This document shows, in pieces, positions 36,061 to 43,381 of a stretch of 53,270 nucleotides of DNA; the stretch's first letter is position 1; each line of letters opens with the position of its first letter. The notes under the pieces are model-generated. The model searched no databases. It was not told where the DNA came from and saw only the letters and a program-made list of their open reading frames with translations. The DNA comes from Chitinophagaceae bacterium (lineage in GTDB: Bacteria > Bacteroidota > Bacteroidia > Chitinophagales > Chitinophagaceae). Location of the stretch: positions 1 to 53,270 of the forward strand of contig CANFLL010000018.1 of NCBI GenBank assembly GCA_947447825.1. Direction: 5' to 3'. Made by a program: the position numbers and the translations under genes.

Positions 36061-36226
36061 GTAACTATTCAGGGGATATTTAACCACAAAGTTCACTAAG
36101 GCTTCACCAAGAACACAAGGATTGTGAAATATTATTCCTTCAGAACTACCATTGGGGGACTCTAAACCTTAGTGTTCTTTGTTTTTTCCTTGTTTGCTTA
36201 GTGGTAAATAACCCCTGAAGAGTTAC
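36061..36226. repeat. MITE-like element with about 30-bp terminal inverted repeats
   Basis: The left end starts gtaactattcaggggatatt and runs into taaccacaaa. The right end in reverse complement starts gtaactcttcaggggttatt and runs into taccactaag. About 25 of 30 positions agree. Inside, accacaaagttcactaagg and ccttagtgttctttg add a second level of pairing. The inner ends are shared with the element at 30743-30894. It lies between ppk1 and rpmE2 and has no coding capacity. Confidence 0.8.
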
Positions 36227-36260
36227 AGAGTTTTGATGCTTTATTTCCTTAAAATAAAAA

Positions 36261-36285
36261 AGTCCCGTTCATTACAAACGAGACT
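36261..36285 (-). terminator. Terminator of rpmE2
   Basis: On the minus strand AGTCTCGTT pairs with AACGGGACT (one G-T pair) around a 7-nt loop, followed by TTTTTTATTTT. It lies 27 bp after the rpmE2 stop. Confidence 0.85.
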
Positions 36286-36311
36286 CTTGAAGTTATTTTG
36301 AGAAGAAGAAA

Positions 36312-36563
36312 CTAGTCTTTCTTCGCATAACGCTTTTTGAACTTGTCGATACGACCTGCGGTATCAACCAATACATTCTTACCAGTATAGAACGGGTGAG
36401 AAGTATTTGAAATTTCCAGTTTTACAACTGGATACTCTTTACCATCTTCCCAAACAATAGTTTCCTTAGTGTTTGCAGTAGATTTAGATAAAAAAGAGGT
36501 GCCATTGCTCATGTCTTTGAAAACAACGAAGCGATAATTTGAGGGATGGATACCTTGTTTCAT
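36312..36563 (-). CDS. rpmE2: 50S ribosomal protein L31, type B (zinc-free)
   Basis: An 83-residue L31 paralogue of the long form: [63 protein letters not shown]. The zinc-ligand cysteines of the short C+ form are absent, so this is the C-minus type. It binds the central protuberance and bridges the ribosomal subunits. It has its own well-formed promoter (36623-36653), a leader hairpin and a terminator, so it is transcribed alone. Confidence 0.96.
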   Translation of the reverse strand: MKQGIHPSNYRFVVFKDMSNGTSFLSKSTANTKETIVWEDGKEYPVVKLEISNTSHPFYTGKNVLVDTAGRIDKFKKRYAKKD

Positions 36564-36581
36564 AATTGAAAAAATTAAGGT

Positions 36582-36601
36582 TATACGGATTTTGCCGTAT
36601 A
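36582..36601 (-). promoter_or_regulatory. Stem-loop in the rpmE2 5' leader
   Basis: TATACGG and CCGTATA form a perfect 7-bp stem around a 6-nt loop in the predicted leader of about 54 nt, 19 nt before the rpmE2 start codon. It could be a ribosomal-protein leader or simply a stability element. Confidence 0.5.
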
Positions 36602-36622
36602 GTTATAAAAAAATTTGGAGCG

Positions 36623-36653
36623 CAAATGTATTGGTATGAGCTGAATTAGCCAA
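36623..36653 (-). promoter_or_regulatory. Bacteroidota-type promoter of rpmE2
   Basis: Reading the minus strand, TTG (minus-33, 36653-36651) is followed after 20 bp by TACATTTG (minus-7, 36630-36623), an exact TAnnTTTG match. The expected transcription start is about 54 nt before the ATG. It is the clearest promoter in the window. Confidence 0.8.
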
Positions 36654-36744
36654 ATGAAAGTTTGATGCACCCTTCCATATTTATTATTGCTATTTAAATT
36701 TGGGTAATCATGATTAGCCACATTCTCGCTTGCTGAGAGTTCAG

Positions 36745-36908
36745 TTGTAACTATATCAGGGAAATCTGAGTATAATTGTGTTCTATTATTACCAGATTTC
36801 AGAAATCTAAGCACAATTGTCTCTGATTATAACTAGATTTAGGAAATCTGAGTACAATTATGTTCGGTTATAACTAGATTTCGAGAATCTAAGCACAATT
36901 GTCTCCAT
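36745..36908. repeat. 41-bp tandem array with alternating unit types (4 units)
   Basis: Units start at 36745, 36786, 36827 and 36868. Each carries a palindromic core of the type AGATTTnnnnAAATCT and a CACAATTGTG-like box. Units 1 and 3 share gggaaatctgagta/ggaaatctgagta, and units 2 and 4 share aatctaagcacaattgtctc, so there is a higher-order 82-bp period. It is upstream of the rpmE2 promoter. The rest of the 36654-37086 spacer holds a second hairpin after the esterase gene and nothing else I can name. Confidence 0.85.
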
Positions 36909-37039
36909 TTGCTACTAGAATCCCAAAAGATAGAGCCAAATCTGGGCACATTTTCCCACAATGCATATTATCTGTTTTCAAAAACAAAGAAATTTTATGG
37001 TAAAAAAGTTGGGCATCAGCAGATTTTTTGCTTTGACTA

Positions 37040-37072
37040 AACCTTTATAGGGTTTTGAACCCTATGAAGGTT
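37040..37072 (-). terminator. Stem-loop after the sialate O-acetylesterase
   Basis: AACCTTtATAGGGTT and AACCCTATgAAGGTT pair over 15 positions with one internal mismatch and a tiny loop, 14 bp after the stop codon on the minus strand. The T run is weak (GGTTTAG). Confidence 0.6.
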
Positions 37073-37086
37073 GCCATAAACAAAAA

Positions 37087-38589
37087 TCATTTCACATCAG
37101 TTCTAAAAGGAGAAGCAGGTAATCCTTCCTGGTTGTACAAGTTACCCCTTGCCATGTTTGTAAATCCAAATTGCACGGCAACTGGCTTAGTGATAGTACT
37201 GTTCGAAACAATTACTTTATTGCCTTTAATAACCGCATTTGCAGTAACGAATTTATTATCCTCTCCAGCAATGGTAAAGCCAAATAGGTCACCATCCTTT
37301 GCCAATAAACCCTTTCCTACATGGTCAAAACTAAGTTCAACGGTATTTCCTTTCACTTCAAAACTTTTATAAAGAGGCCCTGAATAGGTAATCTTCTCCT
37401 TATAGGCCAAGGCTCTTGCAGCCAAAAACAAACGATTCCCTACAGGTTGTTTATTGGTTGGATGGATGTTTAATGAATCACCATAATCAGTTGTAACAGC
37501 CATTCCAGCATTTGGAACCTTGCTTAACGTTAAAAACTGTGCTTCTCTAATTTGTGGATCTGCCCCTTTAAATGGTGCAACTTGCACAAAAAGGAAAGGA
37601 AAATTATCTTGATTCCAATGTTCTCTCCAATCATTAATCATTGCTGGAAAAAGAGTTTGGTATTGTTTCCCTCTACCACTATTACTTTCTCCTTGATACC
37701 AAATAACCCCTTTAATAGCGTAAGGAATTAACGGATTAATCATGCCATTATACAATCCACCAGCACCGCCAGCAGGATTTCTTGGAGGAGTAGGTTTTGA
37801 TGGAATAGGTTTGTGCGCAAGTGATGCTGAAGTGGTATCGGCAGCCCATTTAGCCAGTAATTCTGGCAATTGATTTTTATATTTAGCCAATGCTTCAGTA
37901 AAATTCAGTTTTGCTTTATCATATCCTTCTGCTAAGGTTTTCAATTCAGGGTTAGCTTCTAAGGTTGCCCTTGTTGTCCAATTTTCTGCTGGTGTGCCTC
38001 CCCATGAAGTAAATAGCATTCCGATGGGTACTTTTAAGTGTTTATATAGATCTCTAGCGAAGAAATATCCTACGGCAGTAAAATTTTTTACACTACTAGA
38101 ATCGCAAAGCACCCAATTAGACTTTGCATCAAAAACCAACGTATCAGAAGCATTTCTAGCTACATGATATTGGCGTATCTCTGGATAATTTGCCTGTGAA
38201 GCTTCCTCTTTCCAATTCAAAATAGGTGCTGGCCATGCTGATGACAGCGTCATTTCCATGTTGCTTTGTCCGCTACAAACCCAAACTTCCCCTACTAAAA
38301 TGTTCTGAATAGTAATCGTGTTCTCACCAGCAATAGTCATCTTGAAGGGGCCACCTGCTTTTAATGGTTTAAGTTTCAGTAGCCATTTACCTTCTTTTGC
38401 AACTGTGGAAACTTTTTGTCCATCAAAATCAATCGATACATTTTCTCCATCATTGGCAGTTCCCCACACAGGCACAGTAACGCCACGTTGTAACACCATA
38501 TTGTCCGAAAACAAACTATTAGGCTTCAAAGTAGCAAAACCTTTAGACACTATAAATAGCATCAATACAGAAACTAAATTTTTTTTCAT
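37087..38589 (-). CDS. Sialate O-acetylesterase (SGNH-type), exported
   Basis: A 500-residue exported esterase of the sialic acid 9-O-acetylesterase family, removing O-acetyl groups from sialic acids or related sugars. Signal peptide MKKNLVSVLMLFIVSKGFA, then a beta-sandwich start LFSDNMVLQRGVTVPVWGTA. The catalytic serine is in VCSGQSNMEM (block I), with GTPAENW, IWYQGESNSGRG (block III) and a putative catalytic His near DYGDSLNIHPTNKQPVGNRL. No sialidase or sugar-uptake genes are nearby, so the physiological substrate may be another acetylated glycan. Confidence 0.92.
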   Translation of the reverse strand: MKKNLVSVLMLFIVSKGFATLKPNSLFSDNMVLQRGVTVPVWGTANDGENVSIDFDGQKVSTVAKEGKWLLKLKPLKAGGPFKMTIAGENTITIQNILVGEVWVCSGQSNMEMTLSSAWPAPILNWKEEASQANYPEIRQYHVARNASDTLVFDAKSNWVLCDSSSVKNFTAVGYFFARDLYKHLKVPIGMLFTSWGGTPAENWTTRATLEANPELKTLAEGYDKAKLNFTEALAKYKNQLPELLAKWAADTTSASLAHKPIPSKPTPPRNPAGGAGGLYNGMINPLIPYAIKGVIWYQGESNSGRGKQYQTLFPAMINDWREHWNQDNFPFLFVQVAPFKGADPQIREAQFLTLSKVPNAGMAVTTDYGDSLNIHPTNKQPVGNRLFLAARALAYKEKITYSGPLYKSFEVKGNTVELSFDHVGKGLLAKDGDLFGFTIAGEDNKFVTANAVIKGNKVIVSNSTITKPVAVQFGFTNMARGNLYNQEGLPASPFRTDVK

Positions 38590-38830
38590 AATAACTCAAT
38601 TACTATTTTTCTTAAACCGAAATTAGCTTTTTGGGTTTAACGGAAGGGAATTAAAGTCAGTTTTTGTTGAACTGCCTACTTCTGGTTATACATAAATGCT
38701 TACCCTTATTTCAGTATACGGCAGTATTTTGACACTAATTTCTAATTATACTTTATAGAGAATGGATGGACTTGGGATTAGCTTTTTCATTTGTTTGGCA
38801 AAGTTGTAGTTAGCAATAGGCGTTAAAAAG

Positions 38831-38874
38831 AGAGGGCAGCTATAATTATAATTTATACAGCTGCTCCACTCTCT
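38831..38874 (-). terminator. Terminator of the fbp/ABC operon
   Basis: AGAGAG-gg-CAGCT-ATAA and TTATACAGCTGCTCCACTCTCT form an imperfect stem directly after the ABC ATPase stop. The minus strand continues CTTTTTAACG. The remaining spacer up to 38590 shows nothing else. Confidence 0.65.
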
Positions 38875-38882
38875 AAAAATGG

Positions 38883-39644
38883 CTAATCCTCTCTGATACT
38901 ATACCCAGTAAGATTAATAAATACATCCTCAAGATTGGCTTTTTTTACCTGAACAGGGCGTTCAAAGCCAGTATCGACCAAGTTATCAATCAGTTTTGCA
39001 GGAGAATCGATTGCAATTATTTTACCATTATCAATAATAGCAACCCTATCACACAATACCTCTGCTTCATCCATGTAGTGGGTAGTAATAATAACTGTGG
39101 TACCTTGTTTTCGGATGTCTTGTATCAAATCCCACAAATTTCTTCTTGCTTGAGGATCTAATCCTGTAGTTGGTTCATCGAGAAAAATAATTTTAGGCTT
39201 GTTTATTAAGGTTGTAGCAATAGAAAATCGTTGTTTCTGCCCGCCGCTTAATTCTTTAAATTTTGCTTTAGATTTATCCTTTAGATTAACCTTTTCAAGC
39301 AATTCCATAGGATCAGTTTCTTCATTGTATAGTCCTGCAAAAAGATTAATAAGTTCAACTAAGTTCAGTCCGGGATAAAATCCACTGGCTTGCAACTGTA
39401 CACCTATAATTTTTTTTATTTCATTTGAATCTTCGTCTAAGTTAAAGTCATCAACTAAAATGACACCACTTGTTTTTTTTCTAAGGGTCTCAATTATCTC
39501 AAGGGTTGTGGATTTTCCTGCACCGTTAGGGCCTAACAAACCAAAAATTTCTCCTTCAAAAACATCAAAACTTATACCCTTTACTGCTTCAAACTCTCCA
39601 TAATTTTTGTATAAATTCTTAACCTGTATAATCGACCTAGCCAT
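38883..39644 (-). CDS. ABC transporter ATP-binding protein (ABC-2/DrrA-like)
   Basis: A 253-residue ATPase of the DrrA/CcmA type. Walker A GPNGAGKST (38-46), Q loop near VQLQASGFYPGLNL, signature LSGGQKQRFSIA, Walker B IIFLDEPTTGLDP, and switch histidine in TTHYMDEAEVL. The C-terminal VKKANLEDVFINLTGYSIRED is the extension typical of ABC-2 exporters. No permease gene is adjacent on either side, so the membrane partner must be elsewhere or missing. It starts one base after a small membrane-associated protein, downstream of fbp. Confidence 0.93.
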   Translation of the reverse strand: MARSIIQVKNLYKNYGEFEAVKGISFDVFEGEIFGLLGPNGAGKSTTLEIIETLRKKTSGVILVDDFNLDEDSNEIKKIIGVQLQASGFYPGLNLVELINLFAGLYNEETDPMELLEKVNLKDKSKAKFKELSGGQKQRFSIATTLINKPKIIFLDEPTTGLDPQARRNLWDLIQDIRKQGTTVIITTHYMDEAEVLCDRVAIIDNGKIIAIDSPAKLIDNLVDTGFERPVQVKKANLEDVFINLTGYSIRED

Positions 39645-39645
39645 A

Positions 39646-40173
39646 TTATAATTTTACAACAAAACTAACCCCATCACCCGATATTCCTATCGAAGCTTTG
39701 GGATTAGTATATCTTTTATTAAAATAATAAGTGGCGAATAATAAGTTGGATGTTGAACATTTAATAAGATAACCTCCTGTAATGGCAGCCACTAATCCTG
39801 ATCCTAGCATAGCCCAACCAGTCCCCCTACTAATATTCTGGTGATTTCCACTGGCATAAATTACACCAACAGTCAGCGCAATTGAACCCGCTGCTCCTAA
39901 TGCAGAACCTAGAACCTTATTTATTTGATGCTTCTTATAAAGTTCTATTATTTGAGGATCTTTGGTGTTGTAAAATAATTTTCGGTAAGCCATACTTCCA
40001 TTGTAAAAAGTATCATTGTAAAAAATACTGTTTGCTTTTGGTGTAGGCAAAAATGACATCTGTTTTGGCAATACTCTTTGTTGAGCTCTTGAATAACAAC
40101 ATGTACAAAATACCAATACTGCCAAAAAACAAACTCTAACCATCCAATTATTATGTTTTAAATCCACGAACAT
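39646..40173 (-). CDS. Exported or membrane protein of unknown function
   Basis: 175 residues, family not recognised. A signal-like segment (MVRVCFLAVLVFCTCCYSRAQ from residue 11) suggests the true start may be the internal methionine. Two further hydrophobic segments occur at about 84-110 (KVLGSALGAAGSIALTVGVIYASG) and 118-138 (TGWAMLGSGLVAAITGGYL), glycine-rich as in small membrane proteins. The C-terminus is FATYYFNKRYTNPKASIGIS then a beta-like end. It lies 1 bp from fbp and 1 bp from the ABC ATPase, which implies cotranscription, but the three functions have no obvious link. Confidence 0.7.
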   Translation of the reverse strand: MFVDLKHNNWMVRVCFLAVLVFCTCCYSRAQQRVLPKQMSFLPTPKANSIFYNDTFYNGSMAYRKLFYNTKDPQIIELYKKHQINKVLGSALGAAGSIALTVGVIYASGNHQNISRGTGWAMLGSGLVAAITGGYLIKCSTSNLLFATYYFNKRYTNPKASIGISGDGVSFVVKL

Positions 40174-40174
40174 G

Positions 40175-41194
40175 CTACACTAAATCTTTTGCAAGATAAG
40201 TATCTAATTCGTCCATCATATCCTTACTGCCAATAAAAAGTGGGGTTCTTTGGTGCAATTCAGTTGGAATAATGTCTAGAATACGTTGTTTTCCGTCTGT
40301 GGCTCTTCCTCCAGCCCTTTCAACGATGAATGCAAAAGGATTACACTCATACAATAAACGTAGCTTACCGTTTGGTTTATCAAATGTTCCTGGATACATA
40401 AAGATGCCTCCTTTCATTAAATTTCTGTGCACATCTGCAACCATGCTACCAATATATCTTTGAGTATATGGACCACCATTTGTTTTATCTTTCTTCTGGC
40501 AAACATTAATATACTCTCTAGTATTGATGGTATATTGAAAGAAGTTACCATGATTCACGGAATATACTTTGCCAGAAGGAGGGCATTTAATGTCGGGATG
40601 GCTCAAACAAAATTCACCAATAGCTGGATCTAGAGTGAAACCATTAACGCCACGCATGGTTGCATAAACGTACATGGTAGAAGAACCATAAACAATATAA
40701 CCTGCGGCTACTTGCCTACTTCCTGCTTGAAGAAAATCTTCTTTTGTGCAAGGCTTTCCTACTTCACTAATTCTACGATAAACACTAAATATTGTTCCTA
40801 TAGAAATATTCACATCAATATTTCCGCTACCATCTAATGGGTCAAATTGAACAACATATTTACTATTATTGCTTATTTCATCATCAAAAACAACAAAGTC
40901 ATCCAATTCTTCACTACCAATTCCTGCGCAACTAATTCCATGTTGAAGAACCCCCATGAATTGATTATTTGCATAAATATCTAGCTTCTTAACATCTTCT
41001 CCTTGAACATTGATGGTGCCAGCATCACCTAAAATATCAACCAACCCAGCCTTATTAACTTCAACATTCACTCTTTTAGCTGCTAAGCCAATATCCCTCA
41101 ATAGGCTACTTAATTCTCCCGTTGCAGATGGGAACTGTCGCATTTGCTGGATTGTAAATTCATCTAGCGTAAGGATTTTTCTGTTAACTGTCAT
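40175..41194 (-). CDS. fbp: Fructose-1,6-bisphosphatase, class I
   Basis: Gluconeogenic phosphatase converting fructose 1,6-bisphosphate to fructose 6-phosphate. 339 residues. Metal-binding and active-site motif QFDPLDGSGNIDVNISIGTIFS, GSEELDDFVVFDDE, the substrate-binding region GSMVADVHRNLMKGGIFMYP and LRLLYECNPFAFIVERAGGRATDG are all intact. It is first gene of a minus-strand set with the unknown protein and the ABC ATPase at 1-bp spacings. Confidence 0.97.
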   Translation of the reverse strand: MTVNRKILTLDEFTIQQMRQFPSATGELSSLLRDIGLAAKRVNVEVNKAGLVDILGDAGTINVQGEDVKKLDIYANNQFMGVLQHGISCAGIGSEELDDFVVFDDEISNNSKYVVQFDPLDGSGNIDVNISIGTIFSVYRRISEVGKPCTKEDFLQAGSRQVAAGYIVYGSSTMYVYATMRGVNGFTLDPAIGEFCLSHPDIKCPPSGKVYSVNHGNFFQYTINTREYINVCQKKDKTNGGPYTQRYIGSMVADVHRNLMKGGIFMYPGTFDKPNGKLRLLYECNPFAFIVERAGGRATDGKQRILDIIPTELHQRTPLFIGSKDMMDELDTYLAKDLV

Positions 41195-41326
41195 AATGTT
41201 ATTTATTAGTGGGCTAAAGATATAGTCTTGTTCAATATAGAATCAATTTTTACATTAATAAGTTACGAGAACGGTTTAGTAACCCAGATTAGAAAATGGT
41301 CTATATTTCCAAAGGATTTTTGTATA

Positions 41327-41363
41327 AAAAAAGGATGATCCAAATTCAGAATCATCCTTTTAA
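41327..41363. terminator. Bidirectional-type terminator after the small exported protein
   Basis: GGATGAT (41333-41339) and ATCATCC (41351-41357), extended by A7 on the left and TTTT on the right, form an 11-bp stem with an 11-nt loop. The minus-strand T run follows the gene at 41384. Confidence 0.85.
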
Positions 41364-41383
41364 TTTCAATATAAAAATAGTTA

Positions 41384-41623
41384 TCACTCTACCACCTTGA
41401 CTACCTTTTTCTTTTTCATTTTTGTAATTCCGTAACCAATTGCGGATGCTACTAATACACTTATGCCACCATCAAATGGAACATCGCTAGCTAAAGGGCA
41501 ACCGATAGCTTGAGGGTCTCCACCTACACCGGTAGTATCGCATTGAGCCAACAAAATGAAAGGGAACAAAAAACTTATTAATGTAAGAATCGTTACTATT
41601 GAAATCTGGGGTACTTTTTTCAT
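41384..41623 (-). CDS. Small exported protein with PID-CTERM-like tail
   Basis: From the ATG at 41623 the product has 79 residues; the frame is open to a TTG 30 bp upstream. MKKVPQISIVTILTLISFLF and FPFILLAQ form a signal peptide. The mature part is short (CDTTGVGGDPQAIGCPLAS) and is followed by DVPFDGGISVLVASAIGYG and a Lys-rich end (ITKMKKKKVVKVVE). The tripartite tail (P-x-D-G-G motif, hydrophobic segment, basic end) resembles the PID-CTERM sorting signals found on short Bacteroidota proteins. If so it would be processed by a dedicated sorting enzyme elsewhere. Confidence 0.75.
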   Translation of the reverse strand: MKKVPQISIVTILTLISFLFPFILLAQCDTTGVGGDPQAIGCPLASDVPFDGGISVLVASAIGYGITKMKKKKVVKVVE

Positions 41624-41878
41624 TGTTTGTGTTGTTATTCTATGCAAGAACAATTAAAAATTAGAGATGTAAAAGTATATATAATTTAACAATTGCAATC
41701 GTTTTTAAATATTTTTTCTATAATAGTTAATATTCTAACACAATAACTAAATAACGTGCCAACCTTTTAAAATTTCAATAATACCGCTAATACTATTATT
41801 TACATGAAGCATGAAGTTTGTTTAGTTTGTAAGAATTTACAACACTAAAAAACTGCGCCAAATGGAGACTTCCAAATA

Positions 41879-42505
41879 CTACACTGCAGCAAATACATCT
41901 TTCGATGGACCTTCGCATAAAATTAAATCTAATACACTTACATTTTTTTGAAATCCTAATTTCTCTTGAAACATTTGGTTATATTCAACTTGTGCACTTT
42001 CAACTTTATTATAATTGTTCGGCAACCACTTATTTATAAAATTAATCTTACCATCAACCACACTTTCCAAGTTGGATATTGATTGAGTGATAGTTGTTTG
42101 TAGTTTAAACCTTTTAGATAGCCATAAAGTAATTTCTAAATTTTTGTCAAGCAAAAAATCATTTCTCTTTTTAATCAATTGCTCAAGTTCATACTGATAA
42201 TATTCAAAAAATGGTGCTTTAGCATAACTACTTAAAATGGTTTTCCAGTGTTGTTGTTGCCAGCTTTCCGAATAGCTTATCCTAACATCCTTCATCAATT
42301 GCTTTGTATTTCGCCCTCCTTCTACAGGTACTGTAAGATTTATTAGTCCATTTGCACCAATTACGACACACCGATTCCTAAAGCTCATTTTTTTAAACGA
42401 GTCTTGCTGATCAATCTCGCATAAAGTGGCATTAGCTATTTCTTTGAAATAACTAATGCAAGGAAAATAATTGCTTTCTAGAATTATATTTTGCAATAAT
42501 GACAA
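41879..42505 (-). CDS. WbqC-like family protein
   Basis: 208 residues. The start LQNIILESNYFPCISYFKEI and the mid-region RNRCVVIGANGLINLTVPVE with SYSESWQQQHWKTILSSYAKAP are characteristic of the WbqC-like family, whose members occur in polysaccharide loci and are of uncertain enzymatic role. No ATG precedes the conserved part; the start is TTG at 42505 (a second TTG is three codons in). It follows the HAD gene by 9 bp, so the two are probably cotranscribed. Confidence 0.85.
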   Translation of the reverse strand: MSLLQNIILESNYFPCISYFKEIANATLCEIDQQDSFKKMSFRNRCVVIGANGLINLTVPVEGGRNTKQLMKDVRISYSESWQQQHWKTILSSYAKAPFFEYYQYELEQLIKKRNDFLLDKNLEITLWLSKRFKLQTTITQSISNLESVVDGKINFINKWLPNNYNKVESAQVEYNQMFQEKLGFQKNVSVLDLILCEGPSKDVFAAV

Positions 42506-42514
42506 CTTTATAAT

Positions 42515-43189
42515 TTATTTATTGGCTAAAAATTGACTAACTAACCTTTGATCAGTGTAATCCTCTACAAAGAATAATACATTATTATACCTAGCAAAAT
42601 CTTCTTTTGGATGCATTGTAGTGATGACAACACATTTCATTCCTGCGTTTTCCGCTGCCTCTACTCCTTTTGGTGCATCCTCGAAAACGATACAATTTTC
42701 AGGCAACGCATTCAGTTGTTTAGCCACCTTTAAAAACGTTTCAGGGTTTGGCTTACTAACTTCCACATCATCAGCACTTACTACAGTTTTGAAAAAATGA
42801 CGAAGATTTAATCCATCTAGTATAAAATTGATGTTAAACATTATAGCCGCAGAGCCAATTCCCATTTTGATTCCTTCATCAAAAGCTGCCTGCGCAAACT
42901 TCTCAAAACCATCAATACATTTCATCAACGGCCTATATGTAGTTTGGTATTGGCGTTCCTTTTCTATGGAAAGTGCAGTCATTTCTTCTGTGGTAAATTT
43001 ATTTTCTCCAAAAATTCGTACCAACAACTCCTCGTTCTTACCATACATCTGCGCCTTCACTTGGTCAAAAGACAAGCCCGCATTCAACTTATTATTCACT
43101 ATATTTTCCCAAGCAATAGCATGGTATCCCATATCGTCAATAATGGTTCCATTCAAATCAAAAATAAAAGTTGTAGGTAAAGCTGTCAT
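42515..43189 (-). CDS. HAD-superfamily hydrolase (beta-phosphoglucomutase/phosphatase-like)
   Basis: 224 residues of the haloacid dehalogenase fold with an alpha-helical cap (subfamily I). Motif I is FIFDLNGTIIDD, so the second aspartate of DxDGT is replaced by asparagine. Motif II is GIGSAA, motif III VSKPNPETF and motif IV FEDAPKGVEAAENAGM, all typical. The second Asp normally acts as general acid-base; Asn there is also found in Bacteroidota homologues but would change catalysis. It may act on a sugar phosphate. Operon with the WbqC gene; a TACTTTTG element lies about 50 bp upstream. Confidence 0.88.
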   Translation of the reverse strand: MTALPTTFIFDLNGTIIDDMGYHAIAWENIVNNKLNAGLSFDQVKAQMYGKNEELLVRIFGENKFTTEEMTALSIEKERQYQTTYRPLMKCIDGFEKFAQAAFDEGIKMGIGSAAIMFNINFILDGLNLRHFFKTVVSADDVEVSKPNPETFLKVAKQLNALPENCIVFEDAPKGVEAAENAGMKCVVITTMHPKEDFARYNNVLFFVEDYTDQRLVSQFLANK

Positions 43190-43237
43190 TTAACATGTGT
43201 TTTTTGAGGTGTTAAAAATAGGCATATTGATGGTTTT

Positions 43238-43245
43238 CAAAAGTA
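43238..43245 (-). promoter_or_regulatory. Minus-7 element upstream of the HAD gene
   Basis: TACTTTTG on the minus strand fits TAnnTTTG and lies 48 bp from the HAD start codon. A TTG at the usual distance was not clear. Confidence 0.45.
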
Positions 43246-43280
43246 TGAATTACAGACAAAAGGAATTAAAAGAATAAAAA

Positions 43281-43300
43281 ATGCCGATTAAAATCGGCAT
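43281..43300 (-). terminator. Terminator of the RNase G gene
   Basis: ATGCCGAT and ATCGGCAT form a perfect 8-bp stem with a 4-nt loop; on the minus strand it is followed by TTTTTTATTCTTTT. It lies about 80 bp after the gene at 43382. Confidence 0.85.
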
Positions 43301-43381
43301 TCAATTATGTACTTTAAGAGGAAGTTATAGGCAATTTTAATTTGATTTTCTCTTCGAAAGAAACTTAAACAATTGACTCTA

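Noticed and set aside
36581-36814. A 77-codon minus-strand frame upstream of rpmE2
   Set aside because: It overlaps the clear rpmE2 promoter, leader hairpin and part of the 41-bp array.
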